Shown piece after piece: positions 1-6,409 of a stretch of 24,224 bases of DNA. The notes under the pieces were generated by a model. It ran no database searches. It was not told where the DNA came from and saw only the letters and a program-made list of their open reading frames with translations. The stretch lies in assembly GCA_945281075.1 (NCBI GenBank), contig CALYQE010000011.1:1-24224 (forward strand), written 5' to 3'. The translations under genes and the position numbers were made by a program. Source of the stretch: an uncultured Lactobacillus sp. Lineage in GTDB: Bacteria > Bacillota > Bacilli > Lactobacillales > Lactobacillaceae. How positions within the stretch are numbered: position 1 is the stretch's first letter; every line of letters starts with the position of its first letter.

Positions 1-42
1 GGTTTTACAGACCGCCGCGTTTAGCCACTTCGCTACTCCTCC
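1..42 (-). tRNA. tRNA-Tyr (GUA), 5' part only, cut by the window edge
   Basis: Read on the minus strand, this is the 5' half of a tRNA: acceptor strand GGAGGAG, a D-arm containing AGTGGCTAAA, and an anticodon-loop sequence CTGTAAA with anticodon GTA (complement of positions 6-8). This matches bacterial tRNA-Tyr. The variable arm, T-arm and 3' end lie beyond position 1. It may be the first gene of a tRNA cluster continuing leftward, which cannot be seen here. Confidence 0.88.
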
Positions 43-58
43 GTTACGCACGTTTATT

Positions 59-87
59 ATCTTAACTAAAAACATACGTAATTGCAA
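59..87 (-). promoter_or_regulatory. Promoter of tRNA-Tyr
   Basis: On the minus strand a -35 box TTGCAA (82-87) is separated by exactly 17 bases from a -10 box TAAGAT (59-64). The -10 ends 16 bases before the mature tRNA 5' end, which suits a short leader. The promoter lies in the gap after the aminotransferase stop, so the tRNA need not depend on read-through. Confidence 0.55.
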
Positions 88-105
88 GTATAAATTTGGT
101 GATTT

Positions 106-1287
106 TTACTGCTGATTTTCTTTAACAAACTTAGCAATTCGCTTAAGTCCTTCATTAATTTCGTCCATGCTGACTGCATATGAAAAGCGAATATAGCCTT
201 GCCCTGCCCGGCCAAAACTCGAGCCCGCACTGACTGCCACACGGGCCTGATCAACTAGGTCGTAAATGAATTTAGTATCATCTTGCTCAAGTCCGTCAGG
301 AATCTTGGCAAAGATGTAAAATGCACCTTGCGGTTTAGCACATTCAAAACCAATTTCGGTCAAGCCATGGTACAAAGCGTCACGTCTCTGTTGAAATTCT
401 TGTTTCATGGGTTGAGAATCGTTCATCCCATTTTTAAATGCTTCTTCGGCTGCATCCTGCATTGGCGTTGGCTCGGTTGTCACAATTGTTTGGTGAATCT
501 TAGCAATCTGTTCCAAAATCGGTTGTGGTGCGCAAACAATTCCAATACGGTAGCCAGTCATTGCCCAAGCTTTTGAAACACCGTTGAGTAAAATAACTTG
601 GTCGTGCAGCGTTTTTTCCATCGAAGCATGCGGCTGATCATAGTTTAATTCGCTATAAATTTCGTCACACAGTGCAAAAATCGGCTGATCACGAATGACA
701 TTGGCCAAATCATCCAGCTCTTTTTGCGTGTACATTACGCCAGTAGGATTAGTTGGATAATTCATGACCAGCATCCGGACCTTTTCCCCATATTGGTCAA
801 GCACTTTTTGCAATTTAGCCGGGGTCAACTTAAAACCATCTTCAGAAGTGTCAACGCGAACAATTTTGACGCCTTCATTTAGCAAGTTTACGTCCGACAT
901 ATACAAAGGAAAGATTGGCGTTGGGACAACCATAATGTCCCCTGGGTTCAAACAGGCAACGACTGCATCAAAGATTGATTCGGAAACGCCATTGGTGACC
1001 AGAACCTCAGTTTCTGCATCATATTTTTGACCGTACTTTTGAGCCAAAAAGTCCGTCGCTGCCTTGCGCAAACCAATTGTTCCGTTAGACGGCGCATAAT
1101 GCGAATGATTATTATCGATCCCCTTCTTGGCTGCCTCTTTGATGTGATCCGGAGTATTAAAATCAGGTTCACCTAAAGTAAACTTGACCACATCCGGAAT
1201 TTTACTTGCATAATCTGAAAACTTCAAAATCGGATTTGAAGGTGCATCAGCTAAGCCTTTACGCGTGTATTTTATTAAATCAACCAT
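106..1287 (-). CDS. Class I/II PLP-dependent aminotransferase (aromatic / aspartate type)
   Basis: This 393-residue cytoplasmic enzyme belongs to fold-type I aminotransferases, which move an amino group between an amino acid and a 2-oxo acid. Visible hallmarks are NYPTNPTG near residues 176-183, DEIY near 208-211, and SKAWAMTGYRIG, whose Lys near residue 239 should form the Schiff base with PLP. The length matches lactobacillar proteins annotated as aromatic aminotransferase (AraT) or PatA-like enzymes; the sequence alone does not fix the substrate. A longer reading frame begins with GTG nine codons upstream. I prefer the ATG at 1287, because a good -10 box lies about 36 bases upstream and GGTGG lies close before it. 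It stands alone between the two tRNA genes. Confidence 0.9.
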   Translation of the reverse strand: MVDLIKYTRKGLADAPSNPILKFSDYASKIPDVVKFTLGEPDFNTPDHIKEAAKKGIDNNHSHYAPSNGTIGLRKAATDFLAQKYGQKYDAETEVLVTNGVSESIFDAVVACLNPGDIMVVPTPIFPLYMSDVNLLNEGVKIVRVDTSEDGFKLTPAKLQKVLDQYGEKVRMLVMNYPTNPTGVMYTQKELDDLANVIRDQPIFALCDEIYSELNYDQPHASMEKTLHDQVILLNGVSKAWAMTGYRIGIVCAPQPILEQIAKIHQTIVTTEPTPMQDAAEEAFKNGMNDSQPMKQEFQQRRDALYHGLTEIGFECAKPQGAFYIFAKIPDGLEQDDTKFIYDLVDQARVAVSAGSSFGRAGQGYIRFSYAVSMDEINEGLKRIAKFVKENQQ

Positions 1288-1322
1288 TTTTTTCCACCAA
1301 ACTTTCCTTTTCACTTTTCATC

Positions 1323-1351
1323 ATTATACATTTAATAAAATTAATTTTCTA
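1323..1351 (-). promoter_or_regulatory. Likely promoter of the aminotransferase
   Basis: A perfect -10 box TATAAT (minus strand, 1323-1328) lies 17 bases from a poor -35 candidate TAGAAA (1346-1351). Transcription would begin near 1316, giving a leader of about 30 bases before the ATG at 1287. The -10 is convincing and the -35 is weak. Confidence 0.45.
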
Positions 1352-1402
1352 CCATCTTTTTTTAATATCGAATTAATTTTTGTGCTTAACTTATTTTTTT
1401 AC

Positions 1403-1435
1403 AAAAAAAAAAGCAATTCACCGAGTGAATTGCTT
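1403..1435 (-). terminator. Rho-independent terminator after tRNA-Gln
   Basis: An 11-bp perfect stem, AAGCAATTCAC (1411-1421) with GTGAATTGCTT (1425-1435), closes a 3-base loop. On the minus strand it is followed by about ten T residues, the arrangement expected for tRNA-Gln transcribed from 1535 downward. A shorter T run on the other side could make it partly bidirectional. Confidence 0.85.
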
Positions 1436-1463
1436 TTTCCGGGTTGGGTGTTCGTATGAACAA

Positions 1464-1535
1464 TTGGGTTAGCTGGATTCGAACCAGCGCATACTAGTAC
1501 CAAAAACTAGTGCCTTACCGCTTGGCTATAACCCA
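1464..1535 (-). tRNA. tRNA-Gln (UUG)
   Basis: On the minus strand the acceptor arms TGGGTTA (1535-1529) and TAACCCA (1471-1465) pair over 7 bp, and the T-arm carries GGTTCGAATCC. The anticodon stem CTAGT/ACTAG encloses the loop TTTTGGT, giving anticodon TTG, which reads CAA as glutamine. The U1-A72 end pair is characteristic of tRNA-Gln. The discriminator is A at 1464. The next bases are TTG, so CCA is not encoded and must be added enzymatically. It is a single tRNA with its own promoter and terminator. Confidence 0.93.
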
Positions 1536-1572
1536 AACATCTGAGCTTTTACTAGTTTGCTCAACAGTAAAC

Positions 1573-1601
1573 AGTATAGGAAATAGTTGCGGGGAAGTCA
1601 A
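1573..1601 (-). promoter_or_regulatory. Promoter of tRNA-Gln
   Basis: A -35 box TTGACT (1596-1601) and a -10 box TATACT (1573-1578) on the minus strand are separated by exactly 17 bases. Each differs from consensus at one position, as expected for a strong stable-RNA promoter. The leader to the mature 5' end at 1535 would be about 30 bases. Confidence 0.75.
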
Positions 1602-1702
1602 GTTAAAATGTTGATTTCTCTGTTCCTTTATCCTTTTAGACCAAGCAGCGCCACGCTTTTAACCCAATCTAACTTAAGCGGAAATCAGAATGGCACCATT
1701 TT

Positions 1703-2230
1703 TTAAGCTGGGCTCGGCAAGTTTAATTCATAAGCATTTCTGGCCCCATCCTCAGTTGAATCTATCAGAATAATTCCGCGGTATTCAAAGCCAGTAGCTT
1801 TAATTAAGCCTTGCATCCGCTTGTTGACTTCATGGGTATCAATCCTGAAATTATGTATGCCTAACATGATCCCGCAAGTAATTAGGTTTGACATAAAAAT
1901 CTTTCCAAGCTGTTGCCCCCGAAACTTGGTTGAAATTGCAATGCGATGGATAGTCGCGTATGGATCAGCTTGATTATTCCATGAACCATCAATTTGATCA
2001 TAAGTCGGTTCCGGTGTTGTTAACAACGCTGCAATGCCAGCAATGTTTTGGTCACTGATCAAACAATATGCTCTTTTCTTTTCTATATCCGCAGCCAGGA
2101 TCGCTTCATTGGGCTTCCCTTTTTGCCATTGCGGGTTGCCATCATCTTTCATTAATTGCTTAGCTTCAGCAATAATATTCATTATCTGGGGTAAATCTTC
2201 AGTACGTGCTAAACGAATATAAACCGCCAT
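1703..2230 (-). CDS. GNAT-family N-acetyltransferase
   Basis: This 175-residue protein has the GNAT layout. The N-terminal strand IRLARTEDLPQIMNII is followed by a region with PQWQKGKPN, a central core strand ATIHRIAIS, and the acetyl-CoA pyrophosphate-binding loop region KFRGQQLGKIFM (the usual R/Q-x-x-G-x-G/A). Near the end, GFEYRGIILI resembles motif B of the family. The family transfers acetyl from acetyl-CoA to an amine; the acceptor is not predictable here. The ATG start has GTGAGGAAT five bases upstream. The gene is monocistronic between tRNA-Gln and a terminator. Confidence 0.85.
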   Translation of the reverse strand: MAVYIRLARTEDLPQIMNIIAEAKQLMKDDGNPQWQKGKPNEAILAADIEKKRAYCLISDQNIAGIAALLTTPEPTYDQIDGSWNNQADPYATIHRIAISTKFRGQQLGKIFMSNLITCGIMLGIHNFRIDTHEVNKRMQGLIKATGFEYRGIILIDSTEDGARNAYELNLPSPA

Positions 2231-2292
2231 AATAAATTCCTCACTTTTTTGATAATAAGCTTAATTTTAGCGCATTTTTAATTTAATGCCAG

Positions 2293-2323
2293 TAAAAAAA
2301 GACAACTCCAATTTGAGCTGTCC
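2293..2323 (-). terminator. Terminator after the SEC10/PgrA-CAP-like gene
   Basis: On the minus strand the stem GACAGCTC/GAGTTGTC, with one G-U pair, encloses a loop of about six bases and is followed by seven T residues. It starts about 15 bases after the stop of the surface protein gene, separating it from the acetyltransferase gene downstream. Confidence 0.75.
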
Positions 2324-2336
2324 TTTACTTTTAGAA

Positions 2337-3398
2337 TCAAGGCTTAAAGCCTAAGTTATATTCCTTATTATTAACAATGTAAGCTGGCACGCTAATAAAG
2401 TGCATTGAACAAATATCACCGGTACGGGAAAGACTGAAGCCATAAAAATTATGGTCACCGTCATGTGATGAACCTTGCGTGTTAAACAGATCACCCGCAT
2501 GTTCCCATTCCTGATAATTGCTGCGATCCTTTCGTCCCGGTTCGCCACTGCCAGCAAAGCCAAAAATCATTTGCTTTAAACCAAAGTAGATGCTCTTTTT
2601 CAGCTCCGTCATTGTCATTACCTTATTCAAATTATAGAAGCCAGCCATATCTTCAACATAATTATCGTCAAGATTTAAGCCATTAAGTTCGCAAGCTCGC
2701 CTAATTCCGGGGACATAGTGTCCGTCTTTAATTGTTTTACTGTTTGCAGTATATTCCAAGGCGATGTCTCTAGCCAATTTACGAGCGCCGATACTATCTT
2801 GCCAAGGATCAAGTTCCAAGTCGCTTCTTGCCTGATTAATCAGCCGCAAAGAAAAAGTAGTTAAGTCATCTATTTGCTCAGGAGTCGGGTTGCTGAGATC
2901 AACCTGATTTTTGTCATCTGCCTTACTTTCAGCATTCTTGATGCGACTGAAGTTGTTAATTTCCATCCCCTTAATTGAGGCGTCAATAAACTCTTTGCTT
3001 GGCCTGCCCTCATATGCTTCTAATAATTCAGCTTTCGTATAGCCTGCAGGCAGTCTCATTTCAGCCTGAACATTTATTAAATTTTCGGAATTGCTTTTAA
3101 TGACCTTCGCATCACGGGCTAAAAGCCAGTGCGAATTACTACCAATTTTATAAGCTTGCATTCTTTTTTGTCCGATCCGCTTTTTCAAAGTGTATGAATA
3201 AGTGTATTTTGGACTTGCATAAAAATTCGATTTCTTACCTGATAAGTGATAAAGTGGTGTCCTCTTATTTTTGCGCGTCTTAACGTAGCCCTTGACGGTT
3301 GCTGCTTTTACCAGTTCTGGTTCATACAGTGTGAGTGCAGGGACACTAACCCAAAAAATAATATTTACGACAGCGATTGCTAATTTGCTTTTTTTCAT
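2337..3398 (-). CDS. Secreted surface protein: SLAP/SH3-like segment plus SEC10/PgrA-type CAP-like domain
   Basis: This 353-residue secreted protein starts with KK, a hydrophobic stretch and a likely cleavage site after VKAA near residue 33. Residues about 35-100 are basic and aromatic-rich (GYVKTRKNKRTPLYHL), as in lactobacillar S-layer-associated/SH3-like cell-wall-binding segments. A linker carrying LPAGYTKAELLEAYEG leads to the C-terminal half. There FSLRLINQARSDLELDP, DGHYVPGI, NYVEDMAGF and EWEHAGDLF reproduce the SEC10/PgrA pattern, with His-Glu-His positions reminiscent of CAP proteins. No LPXTG anchor is present, so attachment is probably non-covalent. A TTG directly precedes the ATG; I chose the ATG at 3398, with GAGG seven bases upstream. 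Family members are linked to conjugation surface exclusion or cell-surface interaction; its role here is unknown. Confidence 0.78.
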   Translation of the reverse strand: MKKSKLAIAVVNIIFWVSVPALTLYEPELVKAATVKGYVKTRKNKRTPLYHLSGKKSNFYASPKYTYSYTLKKRIGQKRMQAYKIGSNSHWLLARDAKVIKSNSENLINVQAEMRLPAGYTKAELLEAYEGRPSKEFIDASIKGMEINNFSRIKNAESKADDKNQVDLSNPTPEQIDDLTTFSLRLINQARSDLELDPWQDSIGARKLARDIALEYTANSKTIKDGHYVPGIRRACELNGLNLDDNYVEDMAGFYNLNKVMTMTELKKSIYFGLKQMIFGFAGSGEPGRKDRSNYQEWEHAGDLFNTQGSSHDGDHNFYGFSLSRTGDICSMHFISVPAYIVNNKEYNLGFKP

Positions 3399-3451
3399 CA
3401 ATTTGCCTCGAGAGTATTGTTTTAGTTGCTCTGATTAGGTTTATAAGTCAT

Positions 3452-3479
3452 TCTATAACTATTTATCTTTTATTGCCAA
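3452..3479 (-). promoter_or_regulatory. Possible promoter of the SEC10/PgrA-CAP-like gene
   Basis: On the minus strand TTGGCA (3474-3479) and TATAGA (3452-3457) are spaced by 16 bases, about 55 bases upstream of the chosen ATG. Both boxes are close to consensus but sit in very AT-rich DNA, where chance matches are common. Confidence 0.4.
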
Positions 3480-3601
3480 TTTATTTTTTCTATTTTTTCA
3501 TAATAATCTTAAAATATTATTATTTTCTTTGATCTTTTTGTAATCACATCCCGTCAAAAAACACTTGTTATTATTTCCTCAGACTTCAATATATACCTGA
3601 C

Positions 3602-3721
3602 TTAAACGTGAAATTCATACCGATCCGAAATGAGATACTGCTCTCCGACATGAACCACCTGATTATTTTCATCTTCAACGCAAAATTGCAGTAACAGCAA
3701 GGACAGTCCAATTGATTTTTC
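3602..3721 (-). pseudogene. Remnant: C-terminal end of a GntR-family (UTRA) regulator
   Basis: On the minus strand, 39 codons are open between a TGA (complement of 3722-3724) and a TAA (complement of 3602-3604). They read like the last strands of a UTRA effector domain: LLLLQFCVEDENNQVV, then EQYLISDRYEFHV at the stop. Typical GntR/HutC regulators end in the same way, with a strand, an acidic turn, and then a tyrosine followed by DRY-F. There is no start codon with a ribosome binding site, no helix-turn-helix upstream, and an in-frame stop at the left boundary. I infer a truncated, non-functional gene. The family assignment rests on a short stretch. Confidence 0.5.
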
Positions 3722-3819
3722 TCACTCTAATTGGGACTTTAAAAGAAAATTTAGGCAATAAAAGTTAGAAAATATCCTAATTATTCATTACAATGAACGT
3801 TAAATCAGTAGCAAACTAA

Positions 3820-3855
3820 AAGACTGATTTATGAAAAATATCAAGAATCAGTCTT
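3820..3855 (-). terminator. Inverted repeat, possible weak terminator of the Apf-like gene
   Basis: Arms AAGACTGATT (3820-3829) and AATCAGTCTT (3846-3855) pair perfectly over 10 bp around a 16-base loop. On the minus strand the stem is followed by only a few T residues (TTTTAG). It lies about 105 bases after the Apf stop, so it may be the terminator of that gene. The weak U-tract and distance keep this uncertain. Confidence 0.4.
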
Positions 3856-3960
3856 ATAGTCAAGCACTATTTTGTTGCCTTAATTTAGGACCTAAATCTA
3901 ATCGACTAGTCCCTATTTTTTATTAAATTGTTATTTACTTTGATAATAATGGCTTAGTAA

Positions 3961-4593
3961 TTAATACCAACCATTTGCTTCCCAAAAGGCCTTTGCTGCT
4001 GTCCATGAACCATAGCGATTAGCAACGTAGTTGTTAGCAACTTGTTCTTGATTAGCTGCAGAATAATCACCGTTGAGGTAGGAAGCAGATAATTGATATC
4101 TTCCAATATATTGACCGTTTTGCGCACTGTATGAGCCACCGGATTCACGGTTAGCAATCCATTCCTTTGCTTCTGCTTCTGAAGCGCTGGCATTGTAAGT
4201 AGAATAAGCGGTAGTTGTAGCAGTGTTATTATTTGCTGCTGTTTCTTGATTAGCCGCATTTTCAGGGTAGTAGCCTTTATTTACATACTTAGCTTTTACC
4301 CACTGATTTTTACCAAGATCATACCACTTGTGACCCTTGCGGTCGTAAGCAGTTTTAATTACCTTCCACGAAGAATTACTTGGTAGAACTTGCTTTGTAG
4401 CTTCAGGATCTTTGTAACTGTTCCAAACACGAATTGAATTTCCATCAACGTAATTGACAGTTACAACTTCAGCGTCATTTTCAACCGTAGCCGCATGAAC
4501 TTCTTCTTGATTTGCATCGTTTAACGCAACTATTCCTGAAAGAGAAACTGCTGCTACAGCTGCTGTTTTAGCCAAGATAGATTTTACCTTCAA
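3961..4593 (-). CDS. Secreted Apf-like protein: SH3/SLAP-like segment plus lysozyme-fold C-terminus
   Basis: This 210-residue secreted protein resembles the aggregation-promoting factors of lactobacilli. A signal peptide (basic MKVKSILAKTAA, hydrophobic core, cleavage probably after VHAA near residue 35) is followed by a cell-wall-binding SH3/SLAP-like segment, about residues 42-110. Next comes an Asn/Ala/Thr-rich linker (about 111-140) and the conserved C-terminal domain. That domain has EWIANRESGGSY with the probable catalytic Glu near residue 150, then GRYQLSASYLNGD and a C-terminal AFWEANGWY. It should act on or bind peptidoglycan outside the cell. The start codon is TTG, fixed by a strong AAGGAGAG eight bases upstream and an immediate signal peptide. 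No downstream ATG would preserve the signal sequence. Confidence 0.85.
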   Translation of the reverse strand: MKVKSILAKTAAVAAVSLSGIVALNDANQEEVHAATVENDAEVVTVNYVDGNSIRVWNSYKDPEATKQVLPSNSSWKVIKTAYDRKGHKWYDLGKNQWVKAKYVNKGYYPENAANQETAANNNTATTTAYSTYNASASEAEAKEWIANRESGGSYSAQNGQYIGRYQLSASYLNGDYSAANQEQVANNYVANRYGSWTAAKAFWEANGWY

Positions 4594-4977
4594 AAAAAAA
4601 CTCTCCTTAAATAAAAAACCCTATCTTTTTTCTTAATCAAATTAGAAACAACAATTTAGTGATCCAATTTGACTTTTACTTATAGTACAGCGAAAAAATT
4701 GCAGAACCATAACAAGATAATCACCCAATTTTTAAGAAAAAATTACCCGTTTAAAAAATGTTGTCATATTTGTAACATTAATTTAGCGCCGCTTTTTTGG
4801 GGATGATTCCTGTCATGCTATTTTTTTGCCCAATGCAAGAACTCTTGTTTGCTAATAGCAAATGGTCTAGACTAATACCTAAATTGTAACAAAACTGAAA
4901 AATTTATCTCCCCTCTTTCTTTTCCTGCTTTTAAAATGCTATAGTTAAATTATGCTTTTACAGAAAGGATGATCATT
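4594..4977. other. 384-base divergent intergenic region
   Basis: The region separates the minus-strand Apf-like gene from the plus-strand 38-residue gene. It contains the Apf ribosome binding site (AAGGAGAG just right of the TTG start) and, near the right end, the extended -10 promoter of the small gene. I could not identify a convincing -35/-10 pair for the Apf-like gene, although TACTATAAG on the minus strand near 4676-4687 is a possible -10 area. Nothing else is evident; the DNA is AT-rich. Confidence 0.5.
4937..4945 (+). promoter_or_regulatory. Extended -10 promoter of the 38-residue gene
   Basis: The string TGCTATAGT is an extended -10 element (TGn directly before TATAGT at 4940-4945), about 33 bases before the start codon. 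There is no good -35 box at the expected position, which is common for extended -10 promoters. Confidence 0.5.
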
Positions 4978-5094
4978 ATGAGTAAATATATGGTTGAACT
5001 AGACGAAAAAGATATTCAAATGATTAAGGACTGTCACTCAAAAAATCCTTCAATCATGAAAGCAATGTCAAATGCTAAAAAAGTCGAAGAATAA
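4978..5094 (+). CDS. Small 38-residue hypothetical protein
   Basis: This short gene begins ATG at 4978 behind AGAAAGGATGA, and ends with TAA at 5094. The product is charged and soluble: an acidic start (MSKYMVELDEKDIQM), one Cys-His pair (DCHSK) in the middle, and a lysine/glutamate end (KKVEE). It has no signal peptide or membrane segment. It is flanked by its own extended -10 promoter and a strong terminator, so it forms a complete transcription unit. I do not recognise the family. The tidy expression signals argue for a real gene; a toxin-like or regulatory peptide would be speculation. Confidence 0.68.
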   Translation: MSKYMVELDEKDIQMIKDCHSKNPSIMKAMSNAKKVEE

Positions 5095-5115
5095 AAACTA
5101 GCTCGTGAAATGCTA

Positions 5116-5143
5116 AAAGCTCCTGTAAACAGGAGCTTTTTTT
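5116..5143 (+). terminator. Strong terminator after the 38-residue gene
   Basis: A 10-bp perfect stem, AAAGCTCCTG (5116-5125) with CAGGAGCTTT (5130-5139), has a TAAA loop and a run of seven T residues ending at 5143. It lies about 20 bases after the stop and insulates the tetR promoter that follows at once. Confidence 0.9.
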
Positions 5144-5145
5144 GT

Positions 5146-5174
5146 TTGTGTTCTCGAGATAACGGTGTTATCAT
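5146..5174 (+). promoter_or_regulatory. Promoter of the tetR-oxidoreductase operon with overlapping palindromic operator
   Basis: A -35 box TTGTGT (5146-5151) and a -10 box TATCAT (5169-5174) are spaced by 17 bases. Overlapping the spacer and the -10 is a perfect palindrome, GATAAC-GGT-GTTATC (5158-5172). Repressor bound there would block RNA polymerase. TetR-family proteins bind such short dyads and usually regulate themselves, so this is the likely operator of the TetR protein encoded from 5216. Confidence 0.68.
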
Positions 5175-5215
5175 TTTCATGAAAAGCAACTAAATTATTA
5201 CAAAGGCAAAGAGTA

Positions 5216-5752
5216 ATGAACCAAACACAACAGCAACTAATACAGCGTGCTATACAAATAATTGATAAGCAAGGCTATCAAAATTTATCCTTGCGCAAAC
5301 TTACTGGATCTCTAGGTTTAACGACTGGAGCGTTTTATAAGCATTTTAACGACAAGGACGATCTCTTCAAGGCCGTGATCAAGGACTTATCAACTGAATT
5401 TGTTGAGGCGATAAGCTTTGGTAGTAGTTATCCGACTGCGCAGCTTCTGCAAATTGCAGATTATTTTGTTAAGGAAATGCAAATGCATCCTAACAAAATG
5501 GAATTTCTCTTTTTTAATGAGCAGTCGATTGCTGCTCTGAAACAAAAAGATCTTAGTTACCCTTTTCTGGATAAGTTGCTGCAATTAATAGATGAAATAA
5601 ACATTCACTCTAATCTAACCAAACAAGACTTTTTTATTCAAATTTGGTCCTTCATTCAGGGATATTCATTTTTAATTAAAAATAATGTGACTGCTTATCG
5701 GCCGGAATTGGTGAACACGACTTTAACCCAAATGCTGAAAGGAGAAGAATAG
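5216..5752 (+). CDS. TetR/AcrR-family transcriptional regulator
   Basis: The product is 178 residues, typical of TetR repressors. Residues about 8-55 form the N-terminal DNA-binding region: AIQIIDKQGYQNLSLRKLTGSL as the first helices, then GLTTGAFYKHFNDKDDLF, the hallmark turn and recognition helix. The remainder is helical and variable and should bind an unknown ligand. The start is preceded by AAAGGCAAAGAG, a modest ribosome binding site. The stop is one base before the next gene's start, so the two are co-transcribed. The perfect palindrome in the promoter suggests autoregulation, with the oxidoreductase as the regulated output, possibly in response to a quinone or electrophile. Confidence 0.92.
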   Translation: MNQTQQQLIQRAIQIIDKQGYQNLSLRKLTGSLGLTTGAFYKHFNDKDDLFKAVIKDLSTEFVEAISFGSSYPTAQLLQIADYFVKEMQMHPNKMEFLFFNEQSIAALKQKDLSYPFLDKLLQLIDEINIHSNLTKQDFFIQIWSFIQGYSFLIKNNVTAYRPELVNTTLTQMLKGEE

Positions 5753-5753
5753 C

Positions 5754-6338
5754 TTGAGCACCTTAATAGTTTATTGTCATCCCTACGAAAAAAGTTTTAA
5801 TCATGCCATTTTAGCTATGGTAAAAACTAATTTAAAAAAGCAAAACCAACCTTTCAAAATAATTGACCTTTATGCAGAGCGCTTTAATCCCGTCTATGAC
5901 CAGGAAGAACTGCGTCTATATCATAATGGCAAAACCCATGACCCTTTGGTCAAAAAGTATTTGGCGTTACTCCAAAAATCAACCAGTATTATTTTTATTA
6001 CGCCTCTTTGGTGGAATAGCATTCCCGGCATGCTCAAAGGATTTATTGATAAGGTAATGAAAGAAGGAAAAGGTTTATCTCACACCGTCTCTTTTTATGG
6101 GATTCAAGGAGAATTGACCAACATCAAGCATACCTATGTTTTGACCACGTCAACCTCGCCCAAATTTTATATTCGCTTTTTCTGCGGCAATGCAATCAAA
6201 AAAATTTTTATGAACTGTACCTTAAAACAGTTAGGAATGAAAAAACGGCGCTGGCTTCATTTTGGCGGTATCACCTATTCAAAGCAATCAAGGCGCCAAA
6301 AATACTTAGATTACATTGCCAATTACCCATTCAAGTAA
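5754..6338 (+). CDS. NAD(P)H-dependent flavodoxin-fold oxidoreductase (quinone reductase-like)
   Basis: This 194-residue cytoplasmic protein has the flavodoxin-2 fold of NAD(P)H:quinone oxidoreductases and MdaB/KefF-like enzymes. Visible features are the first strand and phosphate loop LIVYCHPYEKSFNHAI, the DLYAERFNPVYDQEEL segment, and the FMN-contacting TPLWWNSIPGMLKGFIDKV. Such enzymes reduce quinones, nitro or azo compounds using FMN or FAD. The start codon is TTG at 5754. It is selected by AAAGGAG inside the end of the tetR gene, and the two reading frames are almost touching, which suggests translational coupling. Pairing with a TetR repressor suggests inducible detoxification. Confidence 0.87.
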   Translation: MSTLIVYCHPYEKSFNHAILAMVKTNLKKQNQPFKIIDLYAERFNPVYDQEELRLYHNGKTHDPLVKKYLALLQKSTSIIFITPLWWNSIPGMLKGFIDKVMKEGKGLSHTVSFYGIQGELTNIKHTYVLTTSTSPKFYIRFFCGNAIKKIFMNCTLKQLGMKKRRWLHFGGITYSKQSRRQKYLDYIANYPFK

Positions 6339-6342
6339 AAAA

Positions 6343-6378
6343 CAGAGTTTCGTTTTTGTTATCGAAGCTCTGCTTTTT
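6343..6378. terminator. Bidirectional terminator between convergent genes
   Basis: CAGAGTTTCG (6343-6352) pairs with CGAAGCTCTG (6363-6372), with one G-U, around a 10-base loop. T runs follow on both strands (plus 6374-6378; minus through 6336-6342). It can serve the oxidoreductase operon from the left and the ABC operon from the right. Confidence 0.82.
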
Positions 6379-6409
6379 AATTTTTATTACCCAGCGTTTT
6401 TTTCTTAAT

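Larger units (their letters stand above)
3399..3960. other. 562-base intergenic region between two surface-protein genes
   Basis: This stretch holds the putative promoter of the left surface gene (3452-3479), a short remnant of a GntR/UTRA regulator (3602-3721) and a 10-bp-stem inverted repeat (3820-3855). The rest is AT-rich, and I see no gene in it. The remnant suggests that a sugar-regulator locus once stood between the two surface genes. Confidence 0.6.

Noticed and set aside
1689..1700. Palindrome AATGGCACCATT followed by T residues after the acetyltransferase gene
   Set aside because: The stem is only 5 bp with a 2-base loop, and the T-run is on the wrong strand for the gene that ends here.
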